Shown: positions 15,917 through 23,687, counted from the stretch's first letter. The stretch is 38,532 nt of DNA from JBQCHF01 sp051954955 (GCA_051954955.1 JBQCHF010000038.1:1-38532); one strand, 5' to 3'. Numbers and translations are program-made. The notes: generated by a model not told the origin, from the letters alone.

Positions 15917-16903
15917 TCAGGGCTTGGGGCAGCGCACGTGCGGCTCCACCTCGGCGGCGGCGTCGTCGCCGTAGGCCTTGGCCATCCGCTCGAGGAAGTG
16001 GCTGCGGGACAGCTCGTACTCCTGGGTGCCGATCGTCTCGATGACGTAGGTGGCCAGCAGCGAGCCGACCTGCACGCACCGCCGGTCCTCCAGCCCCCAG
16101 GCGACACCGGTGAGGAAGCCGGCGCGGAAGGCGTCGCCGACACCGGTGGGATCGGCCTTGCGCTCCTCGGCGACGACGTCGACGTGCACGCCGCGCTGCC
16201 CCTTGCGCTCCACCAGCGCGCCGCGCGGCCCGAGCGTGGTGACCCGCACGTCCACCCGCTCCAGGATGTCCCCGGAGGACCAGCCGGTCTTCTGCTCGGT
16301 GAGCGCGGCCTCGTACTCGTTGGTGAACAGGTACCGCGCGCCGTCGATGAGCTCGCGGATCTCGTCCCGGTGCATGCGGGCGAGCTGCTGGGACGGGTCG
16401 GCGGCGAAGGGCAACCCGCGCTGGCGGCACTCCTCGGTGTGCCGGAGCATCGCGGCCGGGTCGTCGGCGCCGATGAGCACCAGGTCCACCCCGCCGTGCC
16501 GCTCGGCCAGCGCGCCGAGCTCGATCAGCCGGGCCTCGCTCATCGCCCCCGGGTAGAACGACGCGATCTGGTTGTGGTCGGAGTCGGTGGTGCAGACAAA
16601 CCGGGCGGTGTGCTTGAGCTCGGAGACGTGGACCCCGCTGGTGTCCACCCCGTGGCGCTCCAGCCAGGCGCGGTACTCGTCGAAGTCGGCGCCCACGGCG
16701 CCGACCAGCAGCGGCGACAGGCCCAGGCAGCCCATCCCGAAGGCGATGTTGGCCGCCACCCCGCCGCGGCGGACCTCGAGGTCGTCGACGAGGAAGGACA
16801 GCGAGACGCGATCGAGCTTGTCGGCGACCAGGGAGTCGGTGAACCGACCGGGGAAGCTCATGAGGTGGTCGGTGGCGATGGACCCGGTGACCGCGATGCG
16901 CAC
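15917..16903 (-). CDS. adoK: Adenosine kinase, PfkB family
   Basis: The protein is recognisable as an orthologue of mycobacterial adenosine kinase (Rv2202c type), which phosphorylates adenosine to AMP in purine salvage. Shared blocks are VTGSIATDHLMSFPGRF, VSLSFLVDDLEVRRGG, HTARFVCTTD, IASFYPGAMSEAR and PFAADPSQQLAR. The PfkB signature DPTGVGDAFRAGFLTG includes the catalytic aspartate D257. Length is 328 residues. The GTG start gives the known N-terminus. Location near ctaC and the A-type Fe-S gene is as in Mycobacterium. A ribokinase or fructokinase assignment is less likely given the lineage-specific motifs. A TAGGGT box at 16946-16951 may be its promoter. Confidence 0.93.
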   Translation of the reverse strand: MRIAVTGSIATDHLMSFPGRFTDSLVADKLDRVSLSFLVDDLEVRRGGVAANIAFGMGCLGLSPLLVGAVGADFDEYRAWLERHGVDTSGVHVSELKHTARFVCTTDSDHNQIASFYPGAMSEARLIELGALAERHGGVDLVLIGADDPAAMLRHTEECRQRGLPFAADPSQQLARMHRDEIRELIDGARYLFTNEYEAALTEQKTGWSSGDILERVDVRVTTLGPRGALVERKGQRGVHVDVVAEERKADPTGVGDAFRAGFLTGVAWGLEDRRCVQVGSLLATYVIETIGTQEYELSRSHFLERMAKAYGDDAAAEVEPHVRCPKP

Positions 16904-16945
16904 GCGCGCACTCCCGTCGACGTCGAGGCGTTCGGACGGGCCGCA

Positions 16946-16951
16946 ACCCTA
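16946..16951 (-). promoter_or_regulatory. Candidate -10 box for adoK
   Basis: TAGGGT on the minus strand lies about 43 nt before the adoK GTG. The plus-strand box for the small gene at 17001 is only 38 nt away, so the two promoters would be back to back. No clear -35 element is visible. Confidence 0.35.
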
Positions 16952-16988
16952 CCCGCGGGTACCCGTTCCCCCGCAGGCCGCGTCGCCC

Positions 16989-16994
16989 TAGCGT
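16989..16994 (+). promoter_or_regulatory. Candidate -10 box for a leaderless small-protein transcript
   Basis: TAGCGT lies 6 nt before an ATG. The intervening GGCGGG could also serve as a weak ribosome binding site but is too close to the start to do so well. The box is identical to those before 13669 and 24489. Confidence 0.5.
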
Positions 16995-17000
16995 GGCGGG

Positions 17001-17186
17001 ATGAGCTCTGAGACCGCCGCTCTGGCCACCGATCTCGCCACGGACCGGCTCGCCGTCGTGCCCGCCGCCCGCACCGAGCCCGTCGGAGGCGGCAGCCGCA
17101 ACGGCTGGGCGTCCTGGGTGCCGCTGTGCGAGGCGGTCGCCGCCAACCTGGCCACGATCCCCGCGTGGGACGACGCCCGCCGCTAG
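17001..17186 (+). CDS. Small hypothetical protein (61 residues)
   Basis: I do not recognise a family. The frame shows strong coding character, with nearly every codon ending in G or C. An ATG stands 6 nt after a TAGCGT box, and a stop lies just before the next gene. The product is soluble, with an Ala/Thr-rich helical start, a Gly/Ser turn (VGGGSRNGWASW), and a C-terminal helix containing a single cysteine (PLCEAVAANLATIPAWDDARR). It lies between divergent adoK and the reductase gene 15 nt downstream, so it may be the first gene of that operon. The call could be wrong if the region is only a leader, but codon usage argues against that. Confidence 0.6.
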   Translation: MSSETAALATDLATDRLAVVPAARTEPVGGGSRNGWASWVPLCEAVAANLATIPAWDDARR

Positions 17187-17201
17187 CTGCTCTGGTCGAG
17201 G

Positions 17202-17777
17202 GTGGCCCGCCCGCGCACGGTCTACTACACCGCCAGCAGCCTGGACGGCTTCCTCGCCGACCCGGAGAACTCGCTGGACTGGCTGTTCGAGGTGGACACC
17301 GGGTCGACACCCGACGACGACCCGTTCGGCCGGTTCTTCGCCGGCATCGGCGCCATGGCGATGGGTGCCACCACCTATCTCTGGGTCCTCGGCCACGAGG
17401 ACCTGCTGGCCCACCCCGAGCGGTGGACCGCCTCCTATGGCACCACGCCGTGCTGGGTCTTCACCCACCGCGACCTCCCGCGCATCCCCGGCGCCGACGT
17501 CCGGCTCGTCCACGGCGACGTGCGCCCGGTGCACGAGCAGATGCTGCGGGCGGCCGGCGAGAAGGACGTGTGGCTGGGCGGCGGCGGCGGGCTGGCCGGC
17601 CAGTTCGCCGACGCCGGGCTGCTGGACGAGCTGCAGGTGCAGGTGGCGCCGGTGACCCTGGGCGCCGGCGCGCCGCTGCTCCCCCGGCGGCTGCTGGCCC
17701 GCGACCTCACCCTCACCGCTGTGAGCCGGCAGGGGCAGCTGGCGCTGCTCACCTACGCCGTCCGCCGTGCCCCCTGA
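17202..17777 (+). CDS. Dihydrofolate reductase-like protein (RibD C-terminal domain family)
   Basis: This is a single-domain protein of the RibD_C/YyaP group, which shares the DHFR fold and usually binds NADPH. Motifs seen are VYYTASSLDGFLADPENSLDWL at the N-terminus (quoted in part: YTASSLDGFLAD), MAMGATTYLWVL, the nucleotide-binding turn VWLGGGGGLAGQF, and LDELQVQVAPVTLGAGAPLL. These are the family's conserved points; the 191-residue length is normal. Substrates of such stand-alone proteins are mostly unknown, so true folate or riboflavin activity should not be assumed. The GTG start is preceded by GAGGGT. It overlaps or abuts the lipoprotein gene that follows, depending on that gene's start. 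Confidence 0.88.
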   Translation: MARPRTVYYTASSLDGFLADPENSLDWLFEVDTGSTPDDDPFGRFFAGIGAMAMGATTYLWVLGHEDLLAHPERWTASYGTTPCWVFTHRDLPRIPGADVRLVHGDVRPVHEQMLRAAGEKDVWLGGGGGLAGQFADAGLLDELQVQVAPVTLGAGAPLLPRRLLARDLTLTAVSRQGQLALLTYAVRRAP

Positions 17778-17829
17778 CGGCGTCCGGCGGCGCGTGGAAC
17801 CCTCACCGCGTCCGCCGCGTCGCACCGGG

Positions 17830-18990
17830 GTGATCGCCCCTCAGCCCGGTCGGGCTCAGCCGCATCGACGCGCACCGGCGCTGCGCCGGCCGGGCCGGAT
17901 CCCGGCGGCCCTCGTCGCGCTGGTCGCCGCCGCGCTCCCGCTGGCCGGCTGCGGCCAGGGGCCCGACGGCCGGCTCGCCCTGGCCAGCGCGGGCCGGGCA
18001 CCGGCGGGGGTGGCGGTGGCAGCCGAGGGCGGCCGGGTGAGCGGCCCGGGTGGCTATCACGTGGTCGGCCCACTTCCGGACGGTCCCCGGAGGGCCGCCG
18101 TGTGGCAGCTGGCCGCCGTCCCTGACGCCGAGCTGCTGGGCCGGGTCAGCGCGCTCGCCCGCGCGCTCGGGCTCACCTCCGCCGCCCGGCGCGACGGGCG
18201 GACGATCAGCGTCGCCGACGGTCCCCGGGTGCTGCGCGTCGCGGCGGTGCAGGGTGCGCCGCGGACCTACCTCGACCAGCTCAGCCCTGCCTGCCTCCCG
18301 GTGCCCGACCAGCCCGACGCATGGGGCGACCAGGGCTCTGCGGTGGGCTGCGCACCCCCCGACGCCGGCTCGCCGGAGGCCGGCACGACCGCGCCGTCGA
18401 GGGCGCAGGAACTGGCCGGGCCGGTGCTGGCGGCCGGCAGCAGCACGCCGCTGGGGCCGCCGGAGGTCGTCGGCGGCATCGACGGTGACCCACCCACGCA
18501 GGTCCGGGCCACCCCCACGGTGGGTGGCACCGACGCCTTCGGGGTGCAGACAGCCGCGGCGGTGGCGGGCGACCGGGTGGTCTGGGCCTACGGCTGGCTC
18601 GGGCTGTCCGCTACGGCCCCCGGCCGGACCTACCCGCTGCGCTCGGCCTCGGACCTGGTGGACGCGCTGGCGCAGGAGCCGGTCCCGCTGCCGGCCTGCC
18701 CCGCCGTCACCGGGCCGGACGGGGCGTCGCCGGCCTGCGGCGGGCCGGCGAACGTGGCGATCACCGGCGGCCACCTGGCGCTCGTCCTCGACGTCGGGAC
18801 GTCGGGGCGCCTGCTGGTCCCGGCGTGGGAGCTGCAGGTGCGGGGTGGTCCGCCGGTGGTGCGGGTGGCAGTGGCCCCGGAGGCCCTGGTGCCGCTCGGC
18901 TCCGGCACGACCGGGGTCGGCGGGGGCGCGGCGACCGGCTCGGTCGGCGGCTCGGTCAGCGGGGCCGGCACCGGCACCGGCACCGGCTGA
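17830..18990 (+). CDS. Hypothetical lipoprotein
   Basis: I do not recognise the domain. An Arg-rich N-terminus, a hydrophobic segment (IPAALVALVAAALPLAG) and a lipobox (LPLAGC) indicate a membrane-anchored exported protein of 386 residues. The middle contains four well-spaced cysteines (SPACLPVP, VGCAPPD, LPACPAV, SPACGGP), which may form disulfides outside the cell. The C-terminus is Gly/Thr-rich and ends in a GTGTGTG repeat from a 6-nt DNA repeat. An earlier GTG at 17767 would add 21 residues before the signal and overlap the reductase gene; the later start gives a more normal signal. It stands convergent to the ErpA-like gene, where Mycobacterium has the membrane protein gene Rv2203; correspondence is positional only. 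Confidence 0.7.
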   Translation: MIAPQPGRAQPHRRAPALRRPGRIPAALVALVAAALPLAGCGQGPDGRLALASAGRAPAGVAVAAEGGRVSGPGGYHVVGPLPDGPRRAAVWQLAAVPDAELLGRVSALARALGLTSAARRDGRTISVADGPRVLRVAAVQGAPRTYLDQLSPACLPVPDQPDAWGDQGSAVGCAPPDAGSPEAGTTAPSRAQELAGPVLAAGSSTPLGPPEVVGGIDGDPPTQVRATPTVGGTDAFGVQTAAAVAGDRVVWAYGWLGLSATAPGRTYPLRSASDLVDALAQEPVPLPACPAVTGPDGASPACGGPANVAITGGHLALVLDVGTSGRLLVPAWELQVRGGPPVVRVAVAPEALVPLGSGTTGVGGGAATGSVGGSVSGAGTGTGTG

Positions 18991-19025
18991 CCCTTCCTCG
19001 GCCTCGGACGGCCCGCGGACGAGGA

Positions 19026-19059
19026 CGGCCGGCCCCCTCGTGGACGAGGGGACCGGCCG
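19026..19059 (-). terminator. Hairpin between the lipoprotein and ErpA-like genes
   Basis: A 15-bp stem with a TGGA loop lies between two convergent genes. One position is a C-A mismatch on the plus strand but a G-U pair in the minus-strand transcript. It therefore fits best as the terminator of the ErpA-like gene, 42 nt past its stop, with weaker function on the other strand. Confidence 0.75.
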
Positions 19060-19100
19060 GTCGTGCGGAGCGAGCGCTCGGGCGGGCCGAGCGGGCGTTC

Positions 19101-19451
19101 CTAGTGGAACGAGTCGCCGCAGGCGCAGGAGCCGGTGGCGTTGGGGTTGTCGATGGTGAAGCCCTGCTTCTCGATGGTGTCGACGAAGTCGATCGTGGCG
19201 CCGCCCAGGTAGGGGGCGCTCATCCGGTCGACGACGACGTTGACCCCGCCGAAGTCCTTGACGACGTCGCCGTCGAGCGAGCGCTCGTCGAAGAACAGCT
19301 GGTAGCGCAGGCCGGAGCAGCCACCGGGCTGCACGGCGACGCGCAGGGCCAGGTCGTCGCGACCCTCCTGCTCGAGCAGGCTCTTCACCTTGGACGCAGC
19401 GGTCTCGGTGAGGAGGATGCCGCTCTGGGTGGTCTCGTCCTGGACGGTCAT
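19101..19451 (-). CDS. erpA: A-type iron-sulfur cluster carrier (ErpA/IscA/HesB family)
   Basis: The 116-residue protein carries and inserts [4Fe-4S] or [2Fe-2S] clusters into target enzymes. The three cluster cysteines are C45 (PGGCSGLRY), C109 and C111 (GSCACGDSFH). The ATG chosen gives MTVQDETTQSGILLTETAA and has GGGAGC upstream; the frame is open another 52 codons but without family similarity. Its position between a membrane or lipoprotein gene and glycerate kinase matches Rv2204c in M. tuberculosis. The nearby quinolinate synthase (NadA) needs a [4Fe-4S] cluster and is a plausible client. Which of the A-type names is exact cannot be told from sequence alone. Confidence 0.93.
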   Translation of the reverse strand: MTVQDETTQSGILLTETAASKVKSLLEQEGRDDLALRVAVQPGGCSGLRYQLFFDERSLDGDVVKDFGGVNVVVDRMSAPYLGGATIDFVDTIEKQGFTIDNPNATGSCACGDSFH

Positions 19452-19635
19452 GCGTGGGCTCCCGATCTGGTGGTGACGCCTCTCGCGGCCTGACAGCACA
19501 CTCGCGCGTCTGAGCATTCCCGATGGTGCATCCCCGATGGTCCGGGGCTCCCTCTGGTGCTTCCCCATGGTGGCACACGCACTCCAACCCAGCGGTGCGC
19601 ACCGCACAGTCGCGCCGGCGATACCCGCCTGACGG

Positions 19636-20745
19636 CTAGTGGTGCGACCAGGTCCTGGCCACCCGGGCGGCCAGCGCGGTGAGCACCTCGGCCGGGCGGG
19701 CCATCGCCGCCGCCACCTGGTCCGGGGTCTCCGCGCAGGCGTAGGCGGACTCCACCCCGGTGGCGGCCATCTCCCGCCGTCCCACCTCCACCCGACCGGC
19801 CAGCACGATGACCGGCCGGCCGACGGCGGTGGCCGCCCGGGCGACGCCGGCCGGGACCTTGCCGCGCAGGGAGGTGGCGTCGAAGCTGCCCTCCCCGGTG
19901 ATCACGAGGTCGACCTGCGCCACGGCGTCGGCGAACCCGGTGGCGCGCATCACCACCTCGACACCGTTCTCCCGGCGCGCGCCGAGCAGCAGCAGCGCGT
20001 GCCCGAGCCCGCCGGCAGCCCCGGCGCCGGCGGAGCGGGCGGTCTTCTCGTCGGTGATGCGCCCCCAGTGGGCCAGGGCCGCGTCCAGCTCGGCGGCCTG
20101 CTCGAAGCTCGCGCCCTTCTGCGCGGCGAACGCCATGCTCGCCCCGCCCGGGCCGGCCAGCGGGGAGTCGACGTCGCTGGCCAGCACCAGCTCCACCCCG
20201 GCCAGCCGCTCGCGGGCCGGCCCGAGGTCGACGTCGGCGACCGCGGCGAGGCTCAGTCCGCCGCGCCGCAGCGCGTCCGCCGGCCCGTCCACCACCCGGG
20301 CTCCCAGCGCGTCGAGCAGGCCCGCGCCGCCGTCGTTGGTGGCGCTGCCGCCCACCCCGACCACCAGCCGGCGCACGCCCGACTCGAGCGCGGCCAGGAC
20401 CAGCGCGCCGACGCCGTAGGTGCTGGTGACCGTGGGGTCGCGGTCCTCCGGCGCCACCAGCGCCAGCCCGCACGCCTCGGCCGCCTCCACGTAGGCGGTG
20501 TCGCCGACGACGAGGACCGGCGCGGCCACCTCGCGCCCGAGCGGGTCGGTGGCCGGCACCGCGAGCAGCTGGCCGCCGAGCGCGGCGTGCACGGCGTCGA
20601 GGAAGCCGGGACCGCCGTCGGCCAACGGGGCCAGCACCAGGTCGTCGCCGGGTGACGTCTGCCGCCAGCCCTCCGCGATGGCCTCGGCGGCCTGCACCGC
20701 GGTGAGGGTGCCGGCGAACTTGTCCGGAGCGATGAGGACGCGCAC
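19636..20745 (-). CDS. glxK: Glycerate kinase
   Basis: This is a type 1 glycerate kinase (GarK/GlxK family) that phosphorylates glycerate with ATP. Family blocks are present in order: VLIAPDKFAGTLTA at the N-terminus, LADGGPGFLDAV, VEAAEACGLALV, VGVGGSATNDGGAGLLDALG with the glycine-rich site, GASFEQAAELD, and VITGEGSFDATSLRGKVP near the end. The product is 369 residues from the GTG that directly precedes RVLIAPDKF; any longer form would extend into the divergent promoter region. The second block reads DGGPG where many members have DGGEG, a minor change. It sits upstream of the ErpA-like gene on the same strand, with 184 nt between, as in M. tuberculosis (Rv2205c). A physiological source of glycerate is not shown here. 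Confidence 0.9.
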   Translation of the reverse strand: MRVLIAPDKFAGTLTAVQAAEAIAEGWRQTSPGDDLVLAPLADGGPGFLDAVHAALGGQLLAVPATDPLGREVAAPVLVVGDTAYVEAAEACGLALVAPEDRDPTVTSTYGVGALVLAALESGVRRLVVGVGGSATNDGGAGLLDALGARVVDGPADALRRGGLSLAAVADVDLGPARERLAGVELVLASDVDSPLAGPGGASMAFAAQKGASFEQAAELDAALAHWGRITDEKTARSAGAGAAGGLGHALLLLGARRENGVEVVMRATGFADAVAQVDLVITGEGSFDATSLRGKVPAGVARAATAVGRPVIVLAGRVEVGRREMAATGVESAYACAETPDQVAAAMARPAEVLTALAARVARTWSHH

Positions 20746-20808
20746 GAGGGCGCAGTCTGCCGCACGAGCACCGGGACCCACGGCCGTGGGCGCCGCGAAC
20801 AGGCGTCC

Positions 20809-20814
20809 TAGGAT
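20809..20814 (+). promoter_or_regulatory. Candidate -10 box for nadA
   Basis: TAGGAT lies 58 nt before the nadA start, giving a leader of about 50 nt that contains a GAGGAGC ribosome binding site 8 nt before the GTG. The space also serves the divergent glycerate kinase gene. I see no operator I can name. Confidence 0.4.
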
Positions 20815-20872
20815 CGTGCGCGCAGGCGCGTGCGCGCCCGCCGCCGTCGGGCGCTGGTGAGGAGCTTCCCCC

Positions 20873-22093
20873 GTGACCACTACCGACCTCGGTCTGCCCG
20901 AGGGTGTCGAGCCCACCCCGCTGGCCCTGCTGCTGCTCGGCCGCGACACGGACCTGGCCAGCGAGCGCGGCGTCGAGTGCCCAGGCGACCTCCCCTCCCC
21001 CAGCGACCCGGATCTCGTCGCTCGCGCACGGGCCGCCAAAGCCGCCCTGGGCGAGCGGGTGTTCGTGCTCGGCCACCACTACCAGCGCGACGAGGTCATC
21101 GAGTTCGCGGACGTCACCGGCGACTCCTTCAAGCTCTCCCGCGACGCCGCCGCCCGGCCCGACGCCGAGTTCGTCGTTTTCTGCGGCGTGCACTTCATGG
21201 CCGAGTCGGCCGACATCCTCACCGGCCCGCACCAGCAGGTGGTGCTGCCGGACCTGGCCGCCGGCTGCTCGATGGCCGACATGGCCAGCGCCACCCAGGT
21301 GGAGGAGTGCTGGGACGCGCTGGTGGAGGCCGGCGTGGCCGACGACGTCGTGCCGGTCTCCTACATGAACTCCTCCGCCGCCATCAAGGCGTTCACCGGG
21401 CGGCACGGCGGCACGATCTGCACCTCCTCCAACGCCAAGCAGTCCCTGGAGTGGGCCTTCACCCAGGGCAGCAAGGTGCTCTTCCTGCCCGACCAGCACC
21501 TGGGCCGCAACACCGCGGTGCTGCAGCTCGGCCTCTCCCTCGGGGACTGCGTGGTCTGGGACCCGCACAAGCCGCACGGCGGGCTGACCGTCGAGCAGCT
21601 GCGCGCGGCCACGATGATCCTGTGGCGGGGGCACTGCTCCGTGCACGGACGGTTCAGCCCGGACAACGTCGACGAGGTCCGCGAGCGCGTGCCCGGCATC
21701 AACGTGCTGGTGCACCCCGAGTGCCGGCACGAGGTGGTCGTGAAGGCCGACTCGGTCGGCTCCACCGAGCACATCATCAGGACCCTCGAGGCGGCGCCAG
21801 CCGGGTCGGCGTGGGCCATCGGCACGGAGCTGAACCTGGTCCAGCGCCTGGCCAAGGCCCACCCGGACAAGCAGGTCGTCTACCTCGACCGCACCGTCTG
21901 CTTCTGCTCCACCATGAACCGCATCGACCTGCCGCACCTGGTCTGGGCGCTCGAGTCGCTGGTCGAGGGCCGCGTCGTCAACCGGATCGTGGTCGACGAG
22001 GACACCGCGCACTGGGCCCGGGTGGCCCTGGAGCGGATGCTCGCGCTGCCGGGCGTGGGTGCGGTCCCGAGCCAGGGGGCTGCGCAGGACTGA
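20873..22093 (+). CDS. nadA: Quinolinate synthase A
   Basis: NadA condenses iminoaspartate with dihydroxyacetone phosphate to quinolinate in NAD synthesis, using an oxygen-sensitive [4Fe-4S] cluster. The 406-residue product shows VFVLGHHYQRDEV, FCGVHFMAESADIL, the cluster cysteines in LAAGCSMADM, VLVHPECRHEV and CFCSTMNRIDL, and TSSNAKQSLEWAF. The long form with an N-terminal extension is normal for actinobacteria. The GTG start has a good GAGGAGC site. nadB and nadC are not next to it, which is unusual since nadABC are often together; a gap with repeats follows instead. Confidence 0.97.
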   Translation: MTTTDLGLPEGVEPTPLALLLLGRDTDLASERGVECPGDLPSPSDPDLVARARAAKAALGERVFVLGHHYQRDEVIEFADVTGDSFKLSRDAAARPDAEFVVFCGVHFMAESADILTGPHQQVVLPDLAAGCSMADMASATQVEECWDALVEAGVADDVVPVSYMNSSAAIKAFTGRHGGTICTSSNAKQSLEWAFTQGSKVLFLPDQHLGRNTAVLQLGLSLGDCVVWDPHKPHGGLTVEQLRAATMILWRGHCSVHGRFSPDNVDEVRERVPGINVLVHPECRHEVVVKADSVGSTEHIIRTLEAAPAGSAWAIGTELNLVQRLAKAHPDKQVVYLDRTVCFCSTMNRIDLPHLVWALESLVEGRVVNRIVVDEDTAHWARVALERMLALPGVGAVPSQGAAQD

Positions 22094-22146
22094 GGGGCGC
22101 TCTCCGTCGGAAGCGGCTCTGGACGGCGGCTGAGGTATGCGCGTGG

Positions 22147-22166
22147 GTGAAAGGCGCTGTTGACGG
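22147..22166 (+). repeat. Dispersed motif, inverted copy 2
   Basis: GTGAAAGGCGCTGTTGACGG is the reverse complement of the motif at 22408-22427, with 18 of 20 bases matching. It therefore forms the left end of an inverted pair around the middle of this gap. Confidence 0.65.
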
Positions 22167-22216
22167 AGGGAGTCAGGCGCCGGGCGATGGGGCTGCCGGG
22201 CCGCGGTCCTCGGGCC

Positions 22217-22277
22217 GCAAAGTGCGACGTTCTTGTCGTGACGCGCCTGTTTTCCCTGCAACAACGTCACATTTTGC
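22217..22277. repeat. Imperfect inverted repeat containing GCAAARTGYGACGTT
   Basis: The left arm GCAAAGTGCGACGTTCTTG and the complement of the right arm, GCAAAATGTGACGTTGTTG, match at 16 of 19 positions, with a loop of about 23 nt. It might terminate nadA transcription (124 nt past the stop) or bind a dimeric regulator. A related stretch, AAGTGCGACGT, occurs at about 35099 in the other repeat-rich gap. Confidence 0.55.
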
Positions 22278-22318
22278 GCGTCATACCCAGTCGCAAGATC
22301 GATTGGAGGGCTGTTTGT

Positions 22319-22338
22319 CCGACACGCCGGCGTGTCGG
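22319..22338. repeat. Perfect 20-bp palindrome
   Basis: CCGACACGCCGGCGTGTCGG reads the same on both strands, with no loop. It could form a cruciform or be a protein site. It is the centre of no gene. Confidence 0.75.
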
Positions 22339-22407
22339 GCATCAACCTTCCACTCGGACGACCGGGCCGCCGCCCGGCCGCGCAACGCGCCACCCGCACG
22401 GCTGCTG

Positions 22408-22432
22408 CCGTCACCAGCGCCTTTGACCTTGC
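22408..22432 (-). repeat. Dispersed 25-nt motif, copy 3
   Basis: It differs from copy 1 by one base (T for G in the GCCGTTGACC part). Together with 22147-22166 it looks like the right terminal repeat of a short element. Confidence 0.7.
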
Positions 22433-22483
22433 CCAGACCAGCCGCCGCCGGCCGCGCAACCGGCGCCCTGCGTGACTCCCCCG

Positions 22484-22508
22484 CTGTCACCAGCGCCGTT
22501 GACCTTGC
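22484..22508 (-). repeat. Dispersed 25-nt motif, copy 4
   Basis: It matches copy 1 except at one base near its start. It ends 6 nt past the esterase stop, so esterase mRNA would carry its complement at once after the coding part. It lies 76 nt from copy 3 in the same orientation. Confidence 0.7.
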
Positions 22509-22513
22509 CTCGC

Positions 22514-23599
22514 TCACCCCCCGCCGAGCGCCCACCCCAGGCCCTGCGCGAGCGCCGGGTCCCACACCCAGAACGTGTGCGCGCCGGGGTGCTCGACGTA
22601 GGTGACCTCGACGCCGTGGGCGCGCAGCCGCGGGATCAGGGCGAGCATCTCGCGGCGCGGCAGGGCGTCCTCGCGGCCGACGTCCATGCGCACGCGCAGC
22701 GGCGGGCCTGGGGCGAGGTGGGCGACGTAGCGGGAGGGGTCGTCCTGCGCGGCGCGACGGGCGGCGTCGGGGCCGTAGAGCGCGCTCATGCCGCCGGTGT
22801 AGGTGGGCTTGGTGTAGCCGCTCATGTCCAGCACGGCGGAGAAGACGTCGCGGTGGCGCAGGCCCAGGTTCAGCGCGCAGTAGCCGCCGGCGCTGTTGCC
22901 GGCAACGGTCCGGCCGGCGCGCGTGGGGATGGTGCGGACGGCGGCGTCGACGGCGGGGATGACCCGGTGCAGCAGCCAGGTGGCCGCCAGGGTGTGCCGG
23001 CCGTCCACGCACTCGGAGTCGTCCAGCCAGCCGCGCGACATCCGCGGGATGACCAGGACGGCCGGGTGGCCCGAGGCGGCCTGGTTGCGCGCGGAGGCCA
23101 GCACCTGGCCGCCGTGCAGGAAGTCCGCCGGCACCCCTGGCGAGCCGTGCAGCAGGTAGACCGCCGGGAAGCGCCGACCCGGCTCGGTGACGTACTGCGG
23201 CGGGAGCCACACCAGCACGCGGTCGTCGAGGATGCCGGTCCCGGTGGGGTCGGCCGGCACGGTGACCAGCGCCCCGGCGCGGGCGGCCTGCGCGCGCAGC
23301 CGCGGGTCGGTGGCCACCTGGTCGATGCGGGGCACCACCGGGTCGGCGTCGGCGCGGGCGACGCCCACGGCCGCCTCGGCCACCGCGTCGGGGGTGGGCA
23401 GGTAGTCGAACCAGGCGTTGGCCGCCGCGGCTCCGCACAGCGTCCACAGGGTGGCCGTGGCGGCGACGGTGGCCACCAGGGTCCGCCGGGCGCGCACACG
23501 GCGGCGCCGCGAGGCGCGCAGCCAGCGCACCAGGGCCACCGTGAGCAGCGCCGCGAGCAGGACCAGCGCGCCGGGCACCGCGGGGTTGGTCAGCGTCAC
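22514..23599 (-). CDS. Membrane-anchored esterase-family alpha/beta hydrolase
   Basis: A 361-residue hydrolase of the esterase D/antigen 85-like group (PF00756 type). The nucleophile elbow is GNSAGGYCAL; DVGREDAL carries the likely acid and HPGAHTFWVW the catalytic histidine. VYLLHGSPG forms the oxyanion region. Two hydrophobic segments at residues 9-24 and about 40-62 place the enzyme domain outside the membrane. The substrate is unknown; mycolyl transfer cannot be assumed, as antigen 85 proteins are secreted without such a two-helix anchor. The GTG start is the first that includes both segments. It is divergent from the rhomboid-like gene. Confidence 0.87.
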   Translation of the reverse strand: MTLTNPAVPGALVLLAALLTVALVRWLRASRRRRVRARRTLVATVAATATLWTLCGAAAANAWFDYLPTPDAVAEAAVGVARADADPVVPRIDQVATDPRLRAQAARAGALVTVPADPTGTGILDDRVLVWLPPQYVTEPGRRFPAVYLLHGSPGVPADFLHGGQVLASARNQAASGHPAVLVIPRMSRGWLDDSECVDGRHTLAATWLLHRVIPAVDAAVRTIPTRAGRTVAGNSAGGYCALNLGLRHRDVFSAVLDMSGYTKPTYTGGMSALYGPDAARRAAQDDPSRYVAHLAPGPPLRVRMDVGREDALPRREMLALIPRLRAHGVEVTYVEHPGAHTFWVWDPALAQGLGWALGGG

Positions 23600-23671
23600 C
23601 GCGCACCCCTCTCCGCTCCTGCTCCCGGCCGTGCTCCTCCCCTACTGTCGCTCGCGCTGCACGACCAGGCC

Positions 23672-23680
23672 AAAGGGAGG
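23672..23680 (+). promoter_or_regulatory. Ribosome binding site that selects a TTG start
   Basis: AAAGGGAGG stands 7 nt before a TTG at 23688, an ideal spacing. The next candidate, GTG at 23727, has a GAAGGGG directly against it with no spacing. The TTG is therefore preferred for the rhomboid-like gene. Confidence 0.65.
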
Positions 23681-23687
23681 CCTGCGC

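Larger units (their letters stand above)
22094..22513. other. 420-nt repeat-rich gap between nadA and the esterase gene
   Basis: No gene is convincing here; frames crossing it have poor codon character. It contains three copies of the dispersed motif, one inverted (22147-22166) and two direct (22408-22432 and 22484-22508). It also holds an imperfect inverted repeat (22217-22277) and a perfect 20-bp palindrome (22319-22338). The A/T content around 22250-22320 is higher than its surroundings. The first motif and the second bound about 285 nt like terminal inverted repeats, which suggests a small non-autonomous element or its remains. Confidence 0.55.

Noticed and set aside
22094..22513. Insertion sequence
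   Set aside because: No transposase or fragment of one was found. Only inverted motifs and palindromes are seen, so at most a non-autonomous element is proposed.
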